Positions 1 to 7,873 of a stretch of DNA of 44,161 bases are shown here, piece by piece (the stretch's first letter is position 1; each line of letters opens with the position of its first letter). Location of the stretch: the NCBI RefSeq assembly GCF_002843315.1, contig NZ_MVDD01000027.1:1-44161 (forward strand), in the 5' to 3' direction. Origin of the DNA: Labilibaculum filiforme. Lineage in GTDB: Bacteria; Bacteroidota; Bacteroidia; Bacteroidales; Marinifilaceae. The position numbers were made by a program, and so were the translations under genes. The notes beneath the pieces are model-generated. The model was not told the DNA's origin. It did not search any database and worked only from the letters and a program-made list of their open reading frames with translations.

Positions 1-106
<106 letters not shown>

Positions 107-110
107 TTTA

Positions 111-150
111 AAAGAGTCTTATTCCAAATGGAATGAGACTCTTTTTTTTT
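111..150 (+). terminator. Rho-independent terminator of the rRNA operon
   Basis: A 15-bp perfect stem (AAAGAGTCTTATTCC at 111-125 pairing with 130-144) with an AAAT loop is followed by a run of T residues. It lies directly behind the 5S gene. Confidence 0.93.
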
Positions 151-286
151 GCCCGAAAATCACAGAAAGGATAGTAGTTGACGAATGTTATTGGATTCTT
201 TAAATAAAAATAAAATCACTTTGTGCGGGACTTATTAGTAATTTGCAATAATTCAGCATTTTGAGTTGATGTTTTTATTACTATAT

Positions 287-317
287 CTTGCTTTGTAGAA
301 AATATTGCTTAATTTTG
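287..317 (+). promoter_or_regulatory. Predicted Bacteroidota-type promoter for rpsO
   Basis: TAATTTTG at 310-317 fits the TAnnTTTG -7 consensus. A CTTG at 287-290 is separated from it by 19 bases, the usual spacing for the -33 element. Transcription would start near 323, giving a leader of about 55 nt before the rpsO ATG at 378. This supports choosing the internal ATG over the upstream start at 288, which lies inside the promoter. Confidence 0.55.
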
Positions 318-377
318 CGAACTGGTTGTGTTATGCAATCAGATATATTAAGTTTAAATTATTCAAATAACAGAATT

Positions 378-647
378 ATGTATTTATCAGCAGAGAAAAA
401 GCAAGAGCTTTTCGAGAAGTACGGGAAGTCTAACAAAGATACTGGGACTGCAGAATCACAAGTAGCTTTGTTTTCATACCGTATCAGTCATTTAACTGAA
501 CACTTAAAGAAAAACAGAAAAGATTACAGTACCCAACGTGCACTGCAATTGCTAGTAGGTAAAAGAAGAAACTTCTTGGATTACTTAAAAGCAAAAGATA
601 TTGAAAGATACAGAGCTATTATTAAAGCTTTAAATATTCGTAAATAA
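378..647 (+). CDS. rpsO: 30S ribosomal protein S15
   Basis: This 89-residue protein matches the usual S15 length. It carries the family core: the YGKSNKDTGTAESQVALF opening, the HLTEHLKKNRKD helix, the GKRRNFLDYLKAKD segment and a C-terminal IERYRAIIKALNIRK. S15 binds the central domain of 16S rRNA early in small-subunit assembly. The reading frame is open back to 288, but the residues before MYLSAEKK have no counterpart in S15, and the predicted promoter lies within that stretch, so 378 is preferred. The gene has its own terminator at 657-690 and is followed by pnp, the classic rpsO-pnp pairing. In other bacteria S15 represses its own translation; no such element was identified here. Confidence 0.97.
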   Translation: MYLSAEKKQELFEKYGKSNKDTGTAESQVALFSYRISHLTEHLKKNRKDYSTQRALQLLVGKRRNFLDYLKAKDIERYRAIIKALNIRK

Positions 648-656
648 TATCATATT

Positions 657-690
657 AAAGCAATCCCGATTACTCGGGATTGCTTTTTAT
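657..690 (+). terminator. Terminator after rpsO
   Basis: A 12-bp stem (AAGCAATCCCGA at 658-669 with 674-685) closes a TTAC loop and is followed by T residues. It lies between rpsO and pnp, so some pnp transcription probably depends on read-through or a promoter in 690-749. Confidence 0.88.
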
Positions 691-749
691 AATATATAGC
701 GACACCTTGTTGCTTATCCTAAAAAGAGTTTGAAATAAACTACACAAAG

Positions 750-2885
750 ATGAAAGTGATAGAAAAAATAATTGAATTAGGTGATGGAAGGTCCATCACA
801 ATTGAAACAGGGAAATTAGCAAAACAAGCGGATGGATCTGTTGTAGTTAAAATGGGTAAGACCATGTTGTTGGCTACTGTTGTGTCTGCAAAAGATGCAA
901 AAGCTGATGTTGATTTCATGCCTTTATCAGTAGAATATAAGGAGAAATTTAGTGCATTGGGAAGATTTCCTGGTGGTTTCATGAAACGTGAAGGTAGACC
1001 TTCAGATTATGAAATTCTTGTTTGTCGTTTGGTGGATCGTGCTCTACGTCCATTGTTCCCTGCTGATTATCATGCAGAAACATTTGTTACCATTAACCTT
1101 ATTTCGGTTGATGCTGATGATATGCCAGATGCACTTGCAGGTTTAGCAGCATCCGCTGCTCTTGCGGTATCCGATGTGCCATTTTCAGAACCTATTTCTG
1201 AAGTTCGTGTTGCTAGAATTGATGGCAAAATGATGATTAATCCTTCTCGTACTGAGTTGGAAACTGCTGATTTGGATATGATTATTGCTGCTACCATGGA
1301 TAATATCATGATGGTAGAAGGCGAAATGTCTGAAATTTCGGAAGCAGAAATGTTAGAAGCGATTAAATTCGGTCATGAAGCAATTAAAGTTCAATGTCAA
1401 GCTCAAATTGAGTTGGCTGAACTAACAGGTAAAACTGTTAAAAGAGAGTATTGTCATGAAGTTAATGATGAAGAACTTCGTCAATTAATTGTTGATAAAA
1501 CTTATGCAAAAGTATTAGCGGTTGCAAGACTGCAAAACCCAAATAAACACGAACGTTCTGACGCATTTGCGGCAGTAAAAGAAGAGTTCGTTGCTGAATA
1601 TTCAGAAGGTAAAGAGGCTTCAGAGATTAACATGTCTTTGATTGGTCGTTACTATCACGATGTGGAGAAAGATGCCGTAAGAGAAATGGTTCTAGAAGAT
1701 CGTGTTCGTTTGGATGGTCGTAAAACAGATGAAATTCGTCCTATTTGGTCAGAAGTAGATTATTTACCAGGAGCTCACGGTTCTGCTATCTTTACTAGAG
1801 GTGAAACTCAGTCTTTAACTTCAGTTACTTTAGGTACTAAGTTAGATGAGAAAATGGTAGATGATGTTTTATATAGAGGAAAAGAGAAGTTTGTACTTCA
1901 TTATAATTTTCCTTCTTTCTCAACTGGTGATGCTCGTCCAAATAGAGGAGTTAGTCGTAGAGAAGTTGGTCATGGAAATTTAGCTTTTAGAGCTTTAAAA
2001 GGGATGATTCCTGCTGATTCTCCTTACGCAATTCGTGTTGTTTCGGATATCTTGGAGTCAAATGGATCATCATCAATGGCTACGGTTTGTGCCGGTACAT
2101 TAGCTTTGATGGATGCAGGTATTAAGATCAAAAATCCGGTAACAGGTATTGCTATGGGATTGATTTCGACTAAAGGTGCTGAAAAATATGCTGTATTGTC
2201 GGATATTTTAGGAGATGAAGATCACTTGGGAGATATGGATTTTAAAGTAACAGGTACTAAAGATGGTATTACTGCTACTCAAATGGATATTAAAGTGGAC
2301 GGACTTCCATACGAAGTATTGGCTCAAGCTTTAAATCAAGCACGTGAAGGTCGTCTTCATATTCTTGGTAAAGTACAAGAAACTATTGAAGCTCCTAGAG
2401 AAGATCTAAAACCTCATGCTCCTAGAATTGTATCTATTGAAATTCCAAAAGATATGATTGGTGCGGTAATCGGACCAGGAGGAAAAATTATTCAAGAAAT
2501 ACAAGAGTCGACTGGTGCTGTTCTTGTAATTGAAGAAATTGATAATAAAGGTGTTGTGGATATCTCTGCCAGTAATAAAGAAGCTATCGATGCTGCTTTG
2601 GCTCGTATTAAAGGTATTGTTGCAATTCCTGAAGTGGGAGAAATTTATCAAGGAAAAGTAAAATCAATTGTTGCCTTTGGTGCTTTTGTTGAAGTTCTTC
2701 CTGGTAAAGATGGATTGCTTCATATTTCTGAAATAGAACACAGAAGACTAAATACAGTAGATGAAGTTTTGAAGGAAGGGCAGATTATTGAGGTGAAACT
2801 GATTGAAGTGGATGCGAAGTCTGGTAAATTAAAACTTTCTAGAAAAGCTTTACTACCTAAGCCTGAGAAGGATGATAAAAAATAA
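750..2885 (+). CDS. pnp: Polyribonucleotide nucleotidyltransferase (PNPase)
   Basis: This is a 711-residue phosphorolytic 3'-5' exoribonuclease of the RNA degradation machinery, full length for the family. Domains run in the standard order: a first RNase PH-like domain opening with [20 protein letters not shown] near the N-terminus, an all-helical linker (about 150-230), a second catalytic RNase PH domain with [20 protein letters not shown] and the acidic [11 protein letters not shown] at 488-498, a KH domain with GPGGK at 575-579, and an S1 domain from about residue 630. The start at 750 places the conserved [13 protein letters not shown] directly at the N-terminus. It lies downstream of rpsO, as in many bacteria, and ends at a strong terminator. 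Confidence 0.98.
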   Translation: MKVIEKIIELGDGRSITIETGKLAKQADGSVVVKMGKTMLLATVVSAKDAKADVDFMPLSVEYKEKFSALGRFPGGFMKREGRPSDYEILVCRLVDRALRPLFPADYHAETFVTINLISVDADDMPDALAGLAASAALAVSDVPFSEPISEVRVARIDGKMMINPSRTELETADLDMIIAATMDNIMMVEGEMSEISEAEMLEAIKFGHEAIKVQCQAQIELAELTGKTVKREYCHEVNDEELRQLIVDKTYAKVLAVARLQNPNKHERSDAFAAVKEEFVAEYSEGKEASEINMSLIGRYYHDVEKDAVREMVLEDRVRLDGRKTDEIRPIWSEVDYLPGAHGSAIFTRGETQSLTSVTLGTKLDEKMVDDVLYRGKEKFVLHYNFPSFSTGDARPNRGVSRREVGHGNLAFRALKGMIPADSPYAIRVVSDILESNGSSSMATVCAGTLALMDAGIKIKNPVTGIAMGLISTKGAEKYAVLSDILGDEDHLGDMDFKVTGTKDGITATQMDIKVDGLPYEVLAQALNQAREGRLHILGKVQETIEAPREDLKPHAPRIVSIEIPKDMIGAVIGPGGKIIQEIQESTGAVLVIEEIDNKGVVDISASNKEAIDAALARIKGIVAIPEVGEIYQGKVKSIVAFGAFVEVLPGKDGLLHISEIEHRRLNTVDEVLKEGQIIEVKLIEVDAKSGKLKLSRKALLPKPEKDDKK

Positions 2886-2901
2886 ATCTAAAATATGATT
2901 G

Positions 2902-2933
2902 AAAATCCCGGATTTATTCCGGGATTTTTTTTT
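2902..2933 (+). terminator. Terminator after pnp
   Basis: An 11-bp stem (AAAATCCCGGA at 2902-2912 with 2918-2928) with a TTTAT loop runs into a stretch of nine T residues. Confidence 0.9.
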
Positions 2934-2983
2934 GCTGTTAACCGAATGTCTAACTTTAACACTTCTAAAATTGAACCGACTTT

Positions 2984-3472
2984 ATGGATGAAAATTGGAG
3001 CAGTAAAATTTCAAATGAAATTGATCAACAAATCGATCTTTATATATCAGTGCGCGACTATCGATTTTATCAAATTGAAAAATTGAAAAGGGTTGCCAAG
3101 CTACTTGATAGTCAGGAGAATTGCATGGAATGTAAATATGCAAAAAAGGAGTTGAAGACAATTGTGCAGGACTTGGATCGATTAATAAATAAATCAGGAG
3201 TTAACCGAAGCGAATACGAAAATAGAGTGGAAAAATTGATTGTACATTTAAAGGATAAGCACAAAGTGTATCAAGCTCATCATTTTACCTATACCTATTC
3301 GGCAATATACACATTGGTTGGGGCCGGTTTTGGACTTATTTTGTCGTATGGATTTTTTTATAGCTTTCATTCGTCCGTGTTCTTTTTTACTGCAGGATTG
3401 GGAATGTTTGTTGGTAATATTTTGGGAAACCGGAAGGACAAAGTTTGTATTCGGGATGGAAAACAAATTTAG
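2984..3472 (+). CDS. Small membrane protein of unknown function
   Basis: The 162-residue product is not recognised. Residues 1-100 are charged and helix-forming, with a CMEC motif (C47 and C50) followed by a lysine-rich stretch. The C-terminal part has two likely membrane helices (about 103-125 and 128-148), both rich in glycine (VGAGFGLILSYG and AGLGMFVGNILG), joined by a very short turn and ending in a basic tail. This suggests a cytoplasmic helical domain anchored by a hairpin of helices. It stands alone between the pnp terminator and the nucleoside kinase. An overlapping frame at 2895-3086 shows no protein-like character. Coding status is likely but rests on composition only. Confidence 0.65.
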   Translation: MDENWSSKISNEIDQQIDLYISVRDYRFYQIEKLKRVAKLLDSQENCMECKYAKKELKTIVQDLDRLINKSGVNRSEYENRVEKLIVHLKDKHKVYQAHHFTYTYSAIYTLVGAGFGLILSYGFFYSFHSSVFFFTAGLGMFVGNILGNRKDKVCIRDGKQI

Positions 3473-3547
3473 CTGATAAATAATCCTGTTAATGCACACA
3501 TAGAATGCAAAATGTATAGATAAAAATATTGTTTTTTTTTATGTGAT

Positions 3548-3592
3548 GAGTCATTGTTAATATTTTATTGGTAATGACTCTTCCTTTTTTTT
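3548..3592 (+). terminator. Possible terminator after the small membrane protein
   Basis: GAGTCATT at 3548-3555 pairs with AATGACTC at 3573-3580 across a 17-nt AT-rich loop and is followed by a T-rich run at 3581-3592. The long loop and short stem make it weaker than the others in the window. Confidence 0.4.
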
Positions 3593-3657
3593 AAAAAAGT
3601 CTGATATTTGTGCCTCATTTTCTATTTTTATGTCTCCAAATCTGTAACGCGCTATTA

Positions 3658-4293
3658 ATGGATTATAAATTTATTGTAATAGAAGGAAATATTGGTGCAG
3701 GTAAAACATCTCTATCTCATAAGATAGCTGAAGAATATAATGCAAAACTAATATTGGAACAGTTCGCAAATAATCCTTTTTTGCCTAAGTTCTATCAGGA
3801 TCCAGAGAAGTATTCGTTTCCTTTGGAAATGTCATTTTTAGCAGATCGATACAATCAACTAAAAAAGGAATTAAGCGAGAGAGATCTGTTTAAAAGCTTC
3901 ACAATTGCCGATTATTATTTCATGAAATCGTTAATTTTTTCGAAGCAAACCCTTAAGGATGATGAGTATAGCTTGTATCGACAGTTCTTCCATATTATTT
4001 ATAACTCTTTGCCAAAACCCGATTTATATGTCTATTTGCATTCTAGTGTTGATAAACTATTAAGCAACATAAAAAGCAGAGGAAGAGATTACGAACAAGA
4101 AATTACGGGGAATTACTTACAGAAAATTCAGGATAGTTATTTTGAGTTCTTCAAACAACAACAGGAGCTTAGCTTTCTTGTTATAGATACAAACAATATT
4201 GATTTTGTAAATCGTCCTGAGGATTACAGGAAAGTTTCAGATGCTATTTTTGCTTTCGACTGTAAAAAAGGGGTGAATAGAATTATTCTCTGA
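3658..4293 (+). CDS. Deoxynucleoside kinase (dNK family)
   Basis: The 211-residue product has the deoxyadenosine/deoxyguanosine kinase fold signature. A P-loop GNIGAGKT sits at residues 10-17, directly after the first strand (DYKFIVIE). A DRY follows in the helix after it (FLADRYNQL), and the LID-type arginine segment is KSRGRDYE. These enzymes phosphorylate deoxynucleosides with ATP in the salvage pathway. A GTG at 3610 would add 16 residues, but they are hydrophobic, unrelated to the family and precede the first strand, so the ATG at 3658 is chosen. Substrate preference cannot be told from sequence alone. It stands alone, with a promoter-like box for the next gene following. Confidence 0.9.
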   Translation: MDYKFIVIEGNIGAGKTSLSHKIAEEYNAKLILEQFANNPFLPKFYQDPEKYSFPLEMSFLADRYNQLKKELSERDLFKSFTIADYYFMKSLIFSKQTLKDDEYSLYRQFFHIIYNSLPKPDLYVYLHSSVDKLLSNIKSRGRDYEQEITGNYLQKIQDSYFEFFKQQQELSFLVIDTNNIDFVNRPEDYRKVSDAIFAFDCKKGVNRIIL

Positions 4294-4350
4294 AAGTTCG
4301 GGAGTATCAAATAAAATTATCGAATAGATTTAATTTGCATAAAATTTTCT

Positions 4351-4358
4351 TAAATTTG
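4351..4358 (+). promoter_or_regulatory. Predicted -7 box for the TPR lipoprotein gene
   Basis: TAAATTTG fits TAnnTTTG and lies 51 nt before the ATG at 4409. A TTTG at 4334-4337 is too close (13 nt) to be an ideal -33 element, so only the -7 box is supported. Confidence 0.45.
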
Positions 4359-4408
4359 TTACTGAACTAGATTATAATGTTTAAAGTTAAAATAATTAAG
4401 TAGTTGTT

Positions 4409-6133
4409 ATGAAAAGATCAAAGGTTATTTCCCTAGCTTCTTTGCTGTTATCGGTTGCAGTTCTAACGAGTTGTGCAGGATTAAGCAAAATGAAGAAAGA
4501 AGCGAGTAAAATTAAATATCAAGTGACTCCGGAAGTTTTGGAAGCTCACGCGGATATGGTTGATGTTAAAATCACTGTTAATATTCCTGCAAAGTATTTC
4601 AACAAGAATGTTGTTTTAGTTGCAACTCCGGTTTTAAAGTTTGATTCAGGAGAAAAAGCTTTCCCTTCAAAAACTTTGCAAGGAGAAAAAGTACAAGGAA
4701 ACAATACAGTAGTACCTTACGAAACAGGTAAAACAATTACCTATACTGGAAAAATTCCTTACGAACAAGCGATGAGAATCTCTGACCTTGAAGTAAGAAT
4801 GGTTGGAAGTAAAGGTGAAAACTCTCAAGAATTTGATCCTTATAAAGTTGCTGATGGTGTTATTGCTACGGCTACTTTAGTTCAAAATTCTCCACGTAAC
4901 ATCGTTGGAAAAGATGCTTTCCAAAGAATTATTCCTGAAAGTAAAGAAGCTGATCTTCATTACTTGATTAACAGCTCTGATGTTCGTTGGTCGGAAATGA
5001 AAGGTGATGATGTTGCTGCTTTGAAAGCATATTTAGATGCTGCAAAGAAAGATGAAAATAAAGAATACAAAGGAGTTGAAGTTGCTGCTTATGCATCTCC
5101 AGATGGAAAACAGGATTTTAACGAGGCTTTAGCTACTAAACGTGAAGGTTCTTCTTCAAAGTATATTAAAAAAGAAATGAAGAATGCTAAAATGGGTGAG
5201 TATGCTGCTGAAGAATTCTTTAAAAGTAAAGTAACTCCTGAAGATTGGGCTGGATTCCAAGAATTAATGAAAGCGTCTAACATTCAAGATAAAGAGTTAA
5301 TTTTACGCGTTCTTTCAATGTACTCAGATCCTGAAGTACGTGAGAAAGAAATCAGAAATATTTCTGCAGCTTTTGACGAAGTTAAAAAAGAAGTACTTCC
5401 TAAATTAAGAAGAGCTAAATTCACTGTTAACGTTGATCTTATTGGAAAAACTGATGCAGAATTGAAATCTCTTGCTGTATCTAATCCTGCTGAGTTAAAT
5501 GCGGAAGAATTATTATTCGCGGCTACTCTAGTAGAATCTAACGAGGAAAAATTAGCGATTTACGAAACTGCTAAAAAACAATTCTCTAACGATTGGAGAG
5601 GTTTTAATGATGCTGGTATGATTTTATTCGGAATGGATAAAGTAGCTGATGCTAAATCAAACTTCGATAAAGCAGATCAATTATCTGCTAACAATCCTGT
5701 TGTGAAAAACAATTTAGGTGCTGTTGAGTTAGTAAATGGTAATGTAAGCGAAGCTGAAGTTCTTTTTGGTGCTGCTACTGGTGCTGGAAATGAAGTTAAT
5801 TACAACTTAGGTATTGTTGCTGTTAAAAAAGCGCAATACGATACAGCTGTTAAGCAATTTGGTGAGTGTACTGCTGCTAATGCTGCATTGGCTAACATCC
5901 TTGTTGGAAAATACAATGTTGCTTTAGATAAGCTTAATGCTAACACTAGTGATGCTGCAATTATTTACTATTTGAAAGCTGTAGTTGGCGCAAGAACTGA
6001 TAACAACAATCTTGTTTTCACAAATCTTGAAACTGCTGTTTCTAAAGATGCTTCTTTAAAAGCAGCTGCAAAAACCGATATGGAATTTGCTAAAGTTTTC
6101 GAAGATGCTAAATTCAAAGCTATCGTTGAATAA
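4409..6133 (+). CDS. Outer-membrane-type lipoprotein with OmpA-like segment and TPR repeats
   Basis: The 574-residue product starts with a lipoprotein signal peptide: MKRSKVI, a hydrophobic core, then the lipobox LTSC with the lipidated cysteine at 22. Residues about 35-180 form a beta-rich domain. Around 222-260 the stretch VAAYASPDGKQDFNEAL plus KREGSSSKYIKKEM resembles the peptidoglycan-binding OmpA C-terminal domain (A-S-P-x-G, then N-x-x-L-x-x-K-R), in divergent form. The C-terminal part (about 355-560) is alpha-helical, with TPR-like repeats around AIYETAKKQFSNDWRGFND and NNPVVKNNLGAVEL. It is probably a periplasm-facing envelope lipoprotein; a link to envelope assembly or secretion is inference. 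It is monocistronic, with its own promoter-like box and strong terminator. Confidence 0.75.
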   Translation: MKRSKVISLASLLLSVAVLTSCAGLSKMKKEASKIKYQVTPEVLEAHADMVDVKITVNIPAKYFNKNVVLVATPVLKFDSGEKAFPSKTLQGEKVQGNNTVVPYETGKTITYTGKIPYEQAMRISDLEVRMVGSKGENSQEFDPYKVADGVIATATLVQNSPRNIVGKDAFQRIIPESKEADLHYLINSSDVRWSEMKGDDVAALKAYLDAAKKDENKEYKGVEVAAYASPDGKQDFNEALATKREGSSSKYIKKEMKNAKMGEYAAEEFFKSKVTPEDWAGFQELMKASNIQDKELILRVLSMYSDPEVREKEIRNISAAFDEVKKEVLPKLRRAKFTVNVDLIGKTDAELKSLAVSNPAELNAEELLFAATLVESNEEKLAIYETAKKQFSNDWRGFNDAGMILFGMDKVADAKSNFDKADQLSANNPVVKNNLGAVELVNGNVSEAEVLFGAATGAGNEVNYNLGIVAVKKAQYDTAVKQFGECTAANAALANILVGKYNVALDKLNANTSDAAIIYYLKAVVGARTDNNNLVFTNLETAVSKDASLKAAAKTDMEFAKVFEDAKFKAIVE

Positions 6134-6155
6134 TTCGTTATTCGTAACAATATTT

Positions 6156-6188
6156 AAAAGCGACCCATTTATGGGTCGCTTTTTTTTA
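6156..6188 (+). terminator. Terminator after the TPR lipoprotein gene
   Basis: A 12-bp stem (AAAAGCGACCCA at 6156-6167 with 6172-6183), TTTA loop and T tract. Confidence 0.9.
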
Positions 6189-6273
6189 TTTTTGAAAGCG
6201 ATTTGTTCCGTAGATTTTTTAACTTCGTCTCTTCGCTATATTTAGTAAAGAGACGAATTAAATTGATTGTAGA

Positions 6274-7086
6274 ATGGAAATCCAATTCCCATATAAGCTC
6301 GTAAATAATTTTCAAGCTTACGTTTTCTTTTCGGAAATGCATCATCAAACGAAAAATTGTTTCGAGGATCGTATTGTGCTAAATTTTGCCAATACAAAGG
6401 TGATTGAGTCCAATTTGTTTGCTATTCTGGGAAGTGTTATTGCTAGTTTAGAGCGTAGAAAGAATAAAGTGCGATTGGTAAATATGCAGGATCCTATTCT
6501 AAATTTATTTAATTCTAAAAAACTAATTAATGGTTCGGCCCGCAAATATTTATGGAAATGTTTTGTGAAGTGCCAACAATTCGCATCTGTCGATGAAGAA
6601 GCTTTGGCTGATTATTTAGAAAAGAGAATCTTTCCCGAGCGTCCGGAAGTGAAGTTAAATCAGCAACTAAAAATGGCTGTTCAATTGTGCGTTGCCGAAG
6701 TGTATCGGAATGCATTTGCACACAGTAATTGCAAAGAGGTTTTTATTGCTCACTACTATTCCGTTTATAACAAGAAGCTACTAGTTAGTATTGTGAGTCA
6801 GGGACGACCGTTTAGTTTACTAGTGAATAAAACACTTAATAAGAGGCTAAATGGGGTTGGAGCTATTGAATGGGCTGTAGAGAGTGGCAATACTACCGAG
6901 AAAGAAACTCATAAAGGAATCGGTTTGTACACCATTCGTCAGTTTATAAAACAAAATCAAGGTAAAATTCAAATTATGTCGGGCGATGGGGTTTGGAAGC
7001 AGGTGAAACATCGTAGCTTTTCCAAATTATATGAAAAAGAATTCCCAGGATCCGTTATTACCTTAGAGTTTAATTTACAGGAGTAA
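6274..7086 (+). CDS. Fused STAS-like / GHKL ATPase regulatory protein
   Basis: The 270-residue product joins two modules. Residues about 25-90 resemble a STAS domain (DRIVLNFANTKVIESNLFA, then NKVRLVN). Residues about 125-268 are a histidine-kinase-type ATPase of the anti-sigma kind: an N-box in EVYRNAFAHS with N146, and a glycine-rich lid HKGIGLYTIRQF with G215 and G217. There is no phospho-accepting histidine region and no membrane segment, so it is unlikely to be a classical sensor kinase. In known systems the STAS antagonist (SpoIIAA) and the ATPase (SpoIIAB) are separate partners; here they appear in one chain. The gene is solitary and ends 2 bp from the stop of the convergent methyltransferase gene, leaving no room for a terminator between them. 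Confidence 0.75.
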   Translation: MEIQFPYKLVNNFQAYVFFSEMHHQTKNCFEDRIVLNFANTKVIESNLFAILGSVIASLERRKNKVRLVNMQDPILNLFNSKKLINGSARKYLWKCFVKCQQFASVDEEALADYLEKRIFPERPEVKLNQQLKMAVQLCVAEVYRNAFAHSNCKEVFIAHYYSVYNKKLLVSIVSQGRPFSLLVNKTLNKRLNGVGAIEWAVESGNTTEKETHKGIGLYTIRQFIKQNQGKIQIMSGDGVWKQVKHRSFSKLYEKEFPGSVITLEFNLQE

Positions 7087-7088
7087 GC

Positions 7089-7628
7089 TTATTTTTGCTG
7101 ATGGTATAGTTTCGAGAAAAGATCCCAAAGTACAATTCCGCAACTTACCGATACGTTAAAAGAGTGCTTGGTACCAAACTGCGGTATTTCAATGCAACCT
7201 TCGGATAAACTTACTATATTCTGTTGAACTCCTTTTACTTCATTTCCAAAAACCAATGCATATTTCTTCAAAGAATCCATTTTAAAATTTTCTAAAGAAG
7301 TACTATTTTCTGCTTGTTCAACCGAGTAAACATCGAAACCTTTGGTCTTTAATTTAGCGAGAGCATCTTCGGTTTTTTCGAAATATTCCCAATGAACAGA
7401 ATCTTCTGCACCTAATGCAGTTTTGTGTAATTCGCGGTGAGGAGGAGTAGCAGTAATGCCACAAAGATATACAGCTTCTACTAAAAGTGCATCCGAGGTT
7501 CTAAATACCGATCCTATATTGTTTAGGCTTCTAACATTATCCAAAACAATAATTATAGGTGTTTTTTCTGACTCTTTAAACTCATCAATACTTTTTCGGA
7601 TTAGCTCGCTGTTCTTTAGTTTTCTCAT
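7089..7628 (-). CDS. TrmH/SpoU-family RNA 2'-O-methyltransferase
   Basis: The 179-residue product has the three SPOUT motifs of the TrmH family in order: NVRSLNNIGSVFRT at 31-44 (catalytic arginine in motif 1), LVFGNEVKGV at 125-134 (SAM-binding knot) and IPQFGTKHSFNVSVSCGI at 148-165. It would methylate a ribose 2'-OH in tRNA or rRNA using S-adenosylmethionine. It is short, with no separate N-terminal RNA-binding domain, so the target (tRNA G18 or another site) cannot be assigned. The start MRKLKNSELIRKS matches the usual family opening. It is convergent with the STAS/ATPase gene. Confidence 0.9.
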   Translation of the reverse strand: MRKLKNSELIRKSIDEFKESEKTPIIIVLDNVRSLNNIGSVFRTSDALLVEAVYLCGITATPPHRELHKTALGAEDSVHWEYFEKTEDALAKLKTKGFDVYSVEQAENSTSLENFKMDSLKKYALVFGNEVKGVQQNIVSLSEGCIEIPQFGTKHSFNVSVSCGIVLWDLFSKLYHQQK

Positions 7629-7680
7629 TGCTGGTTATAGAATGTATATAGTACCTATTCGAATTTGACACAAAAGTATA

Positions 7681-7708
7681 AAAAAAGGAATCCTTTTGGG
7701 ATTCCTTT
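7681..7708 (-). terminator. Minus-strand terminator downstream of arginine deiminase
   Basis: AAAGGAATCC at 7684-7693 pairs with 7699-7708. On the minus strand it is followed by a run of T residues (the A run at 7681-7686), so it acts on transcripts arriving from the arginine deiminase gene and keeps them out of the methyltransferase gene. Confidence 0.75.
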
Positions 7709-7820
7709 GCTTTATTTTGTTTGAATTAGTAGAATAGTTTGAGCTTCTATTGGAAATTACTGAAATTTAGAATGAAGAACTAAGGAATTTTCTGTGCGAA
7801 ACTAAGAGGATTACTTTCCA

Positions 7821-7860
7821 ATCTCACATCTCTAATCTCACATCTCCAATCTCCTATCTA
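7821..7860. repeat. Short tandem repeat, 14-bp period, CT-rich
   Basis: Two 14-bp units, ATCTCACATCTCTA (7821-7834) and ATCTCACATCTCCA (7835-7848), are followed by a degenerate third (7849-7860). The array sits just beyond the stop codon of the arginine deiminase gene, between it and its terminator. Confidence 0.75.
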
Positions 7861-7873
7861 ACGATCTATTATT

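Noticed and set aside
288-377. Upstream extension of rpsO from 288
   Set aside because: The extra 30 residues are unlike S15 and overlap the predicted promoter.
2895-3086. 63-codon plus-strand frame after pnp
   Set aside because: It begins inside the pnp terminator hairpin and overlaps the better-supported small membrane protein gene.
3610-3657. GTG start for the deoxynucleoside kinase
   Set aside because: It would add a hydrophobic leader before the P-loop strand, unlike the family; the ATG at 3658 fits directly.
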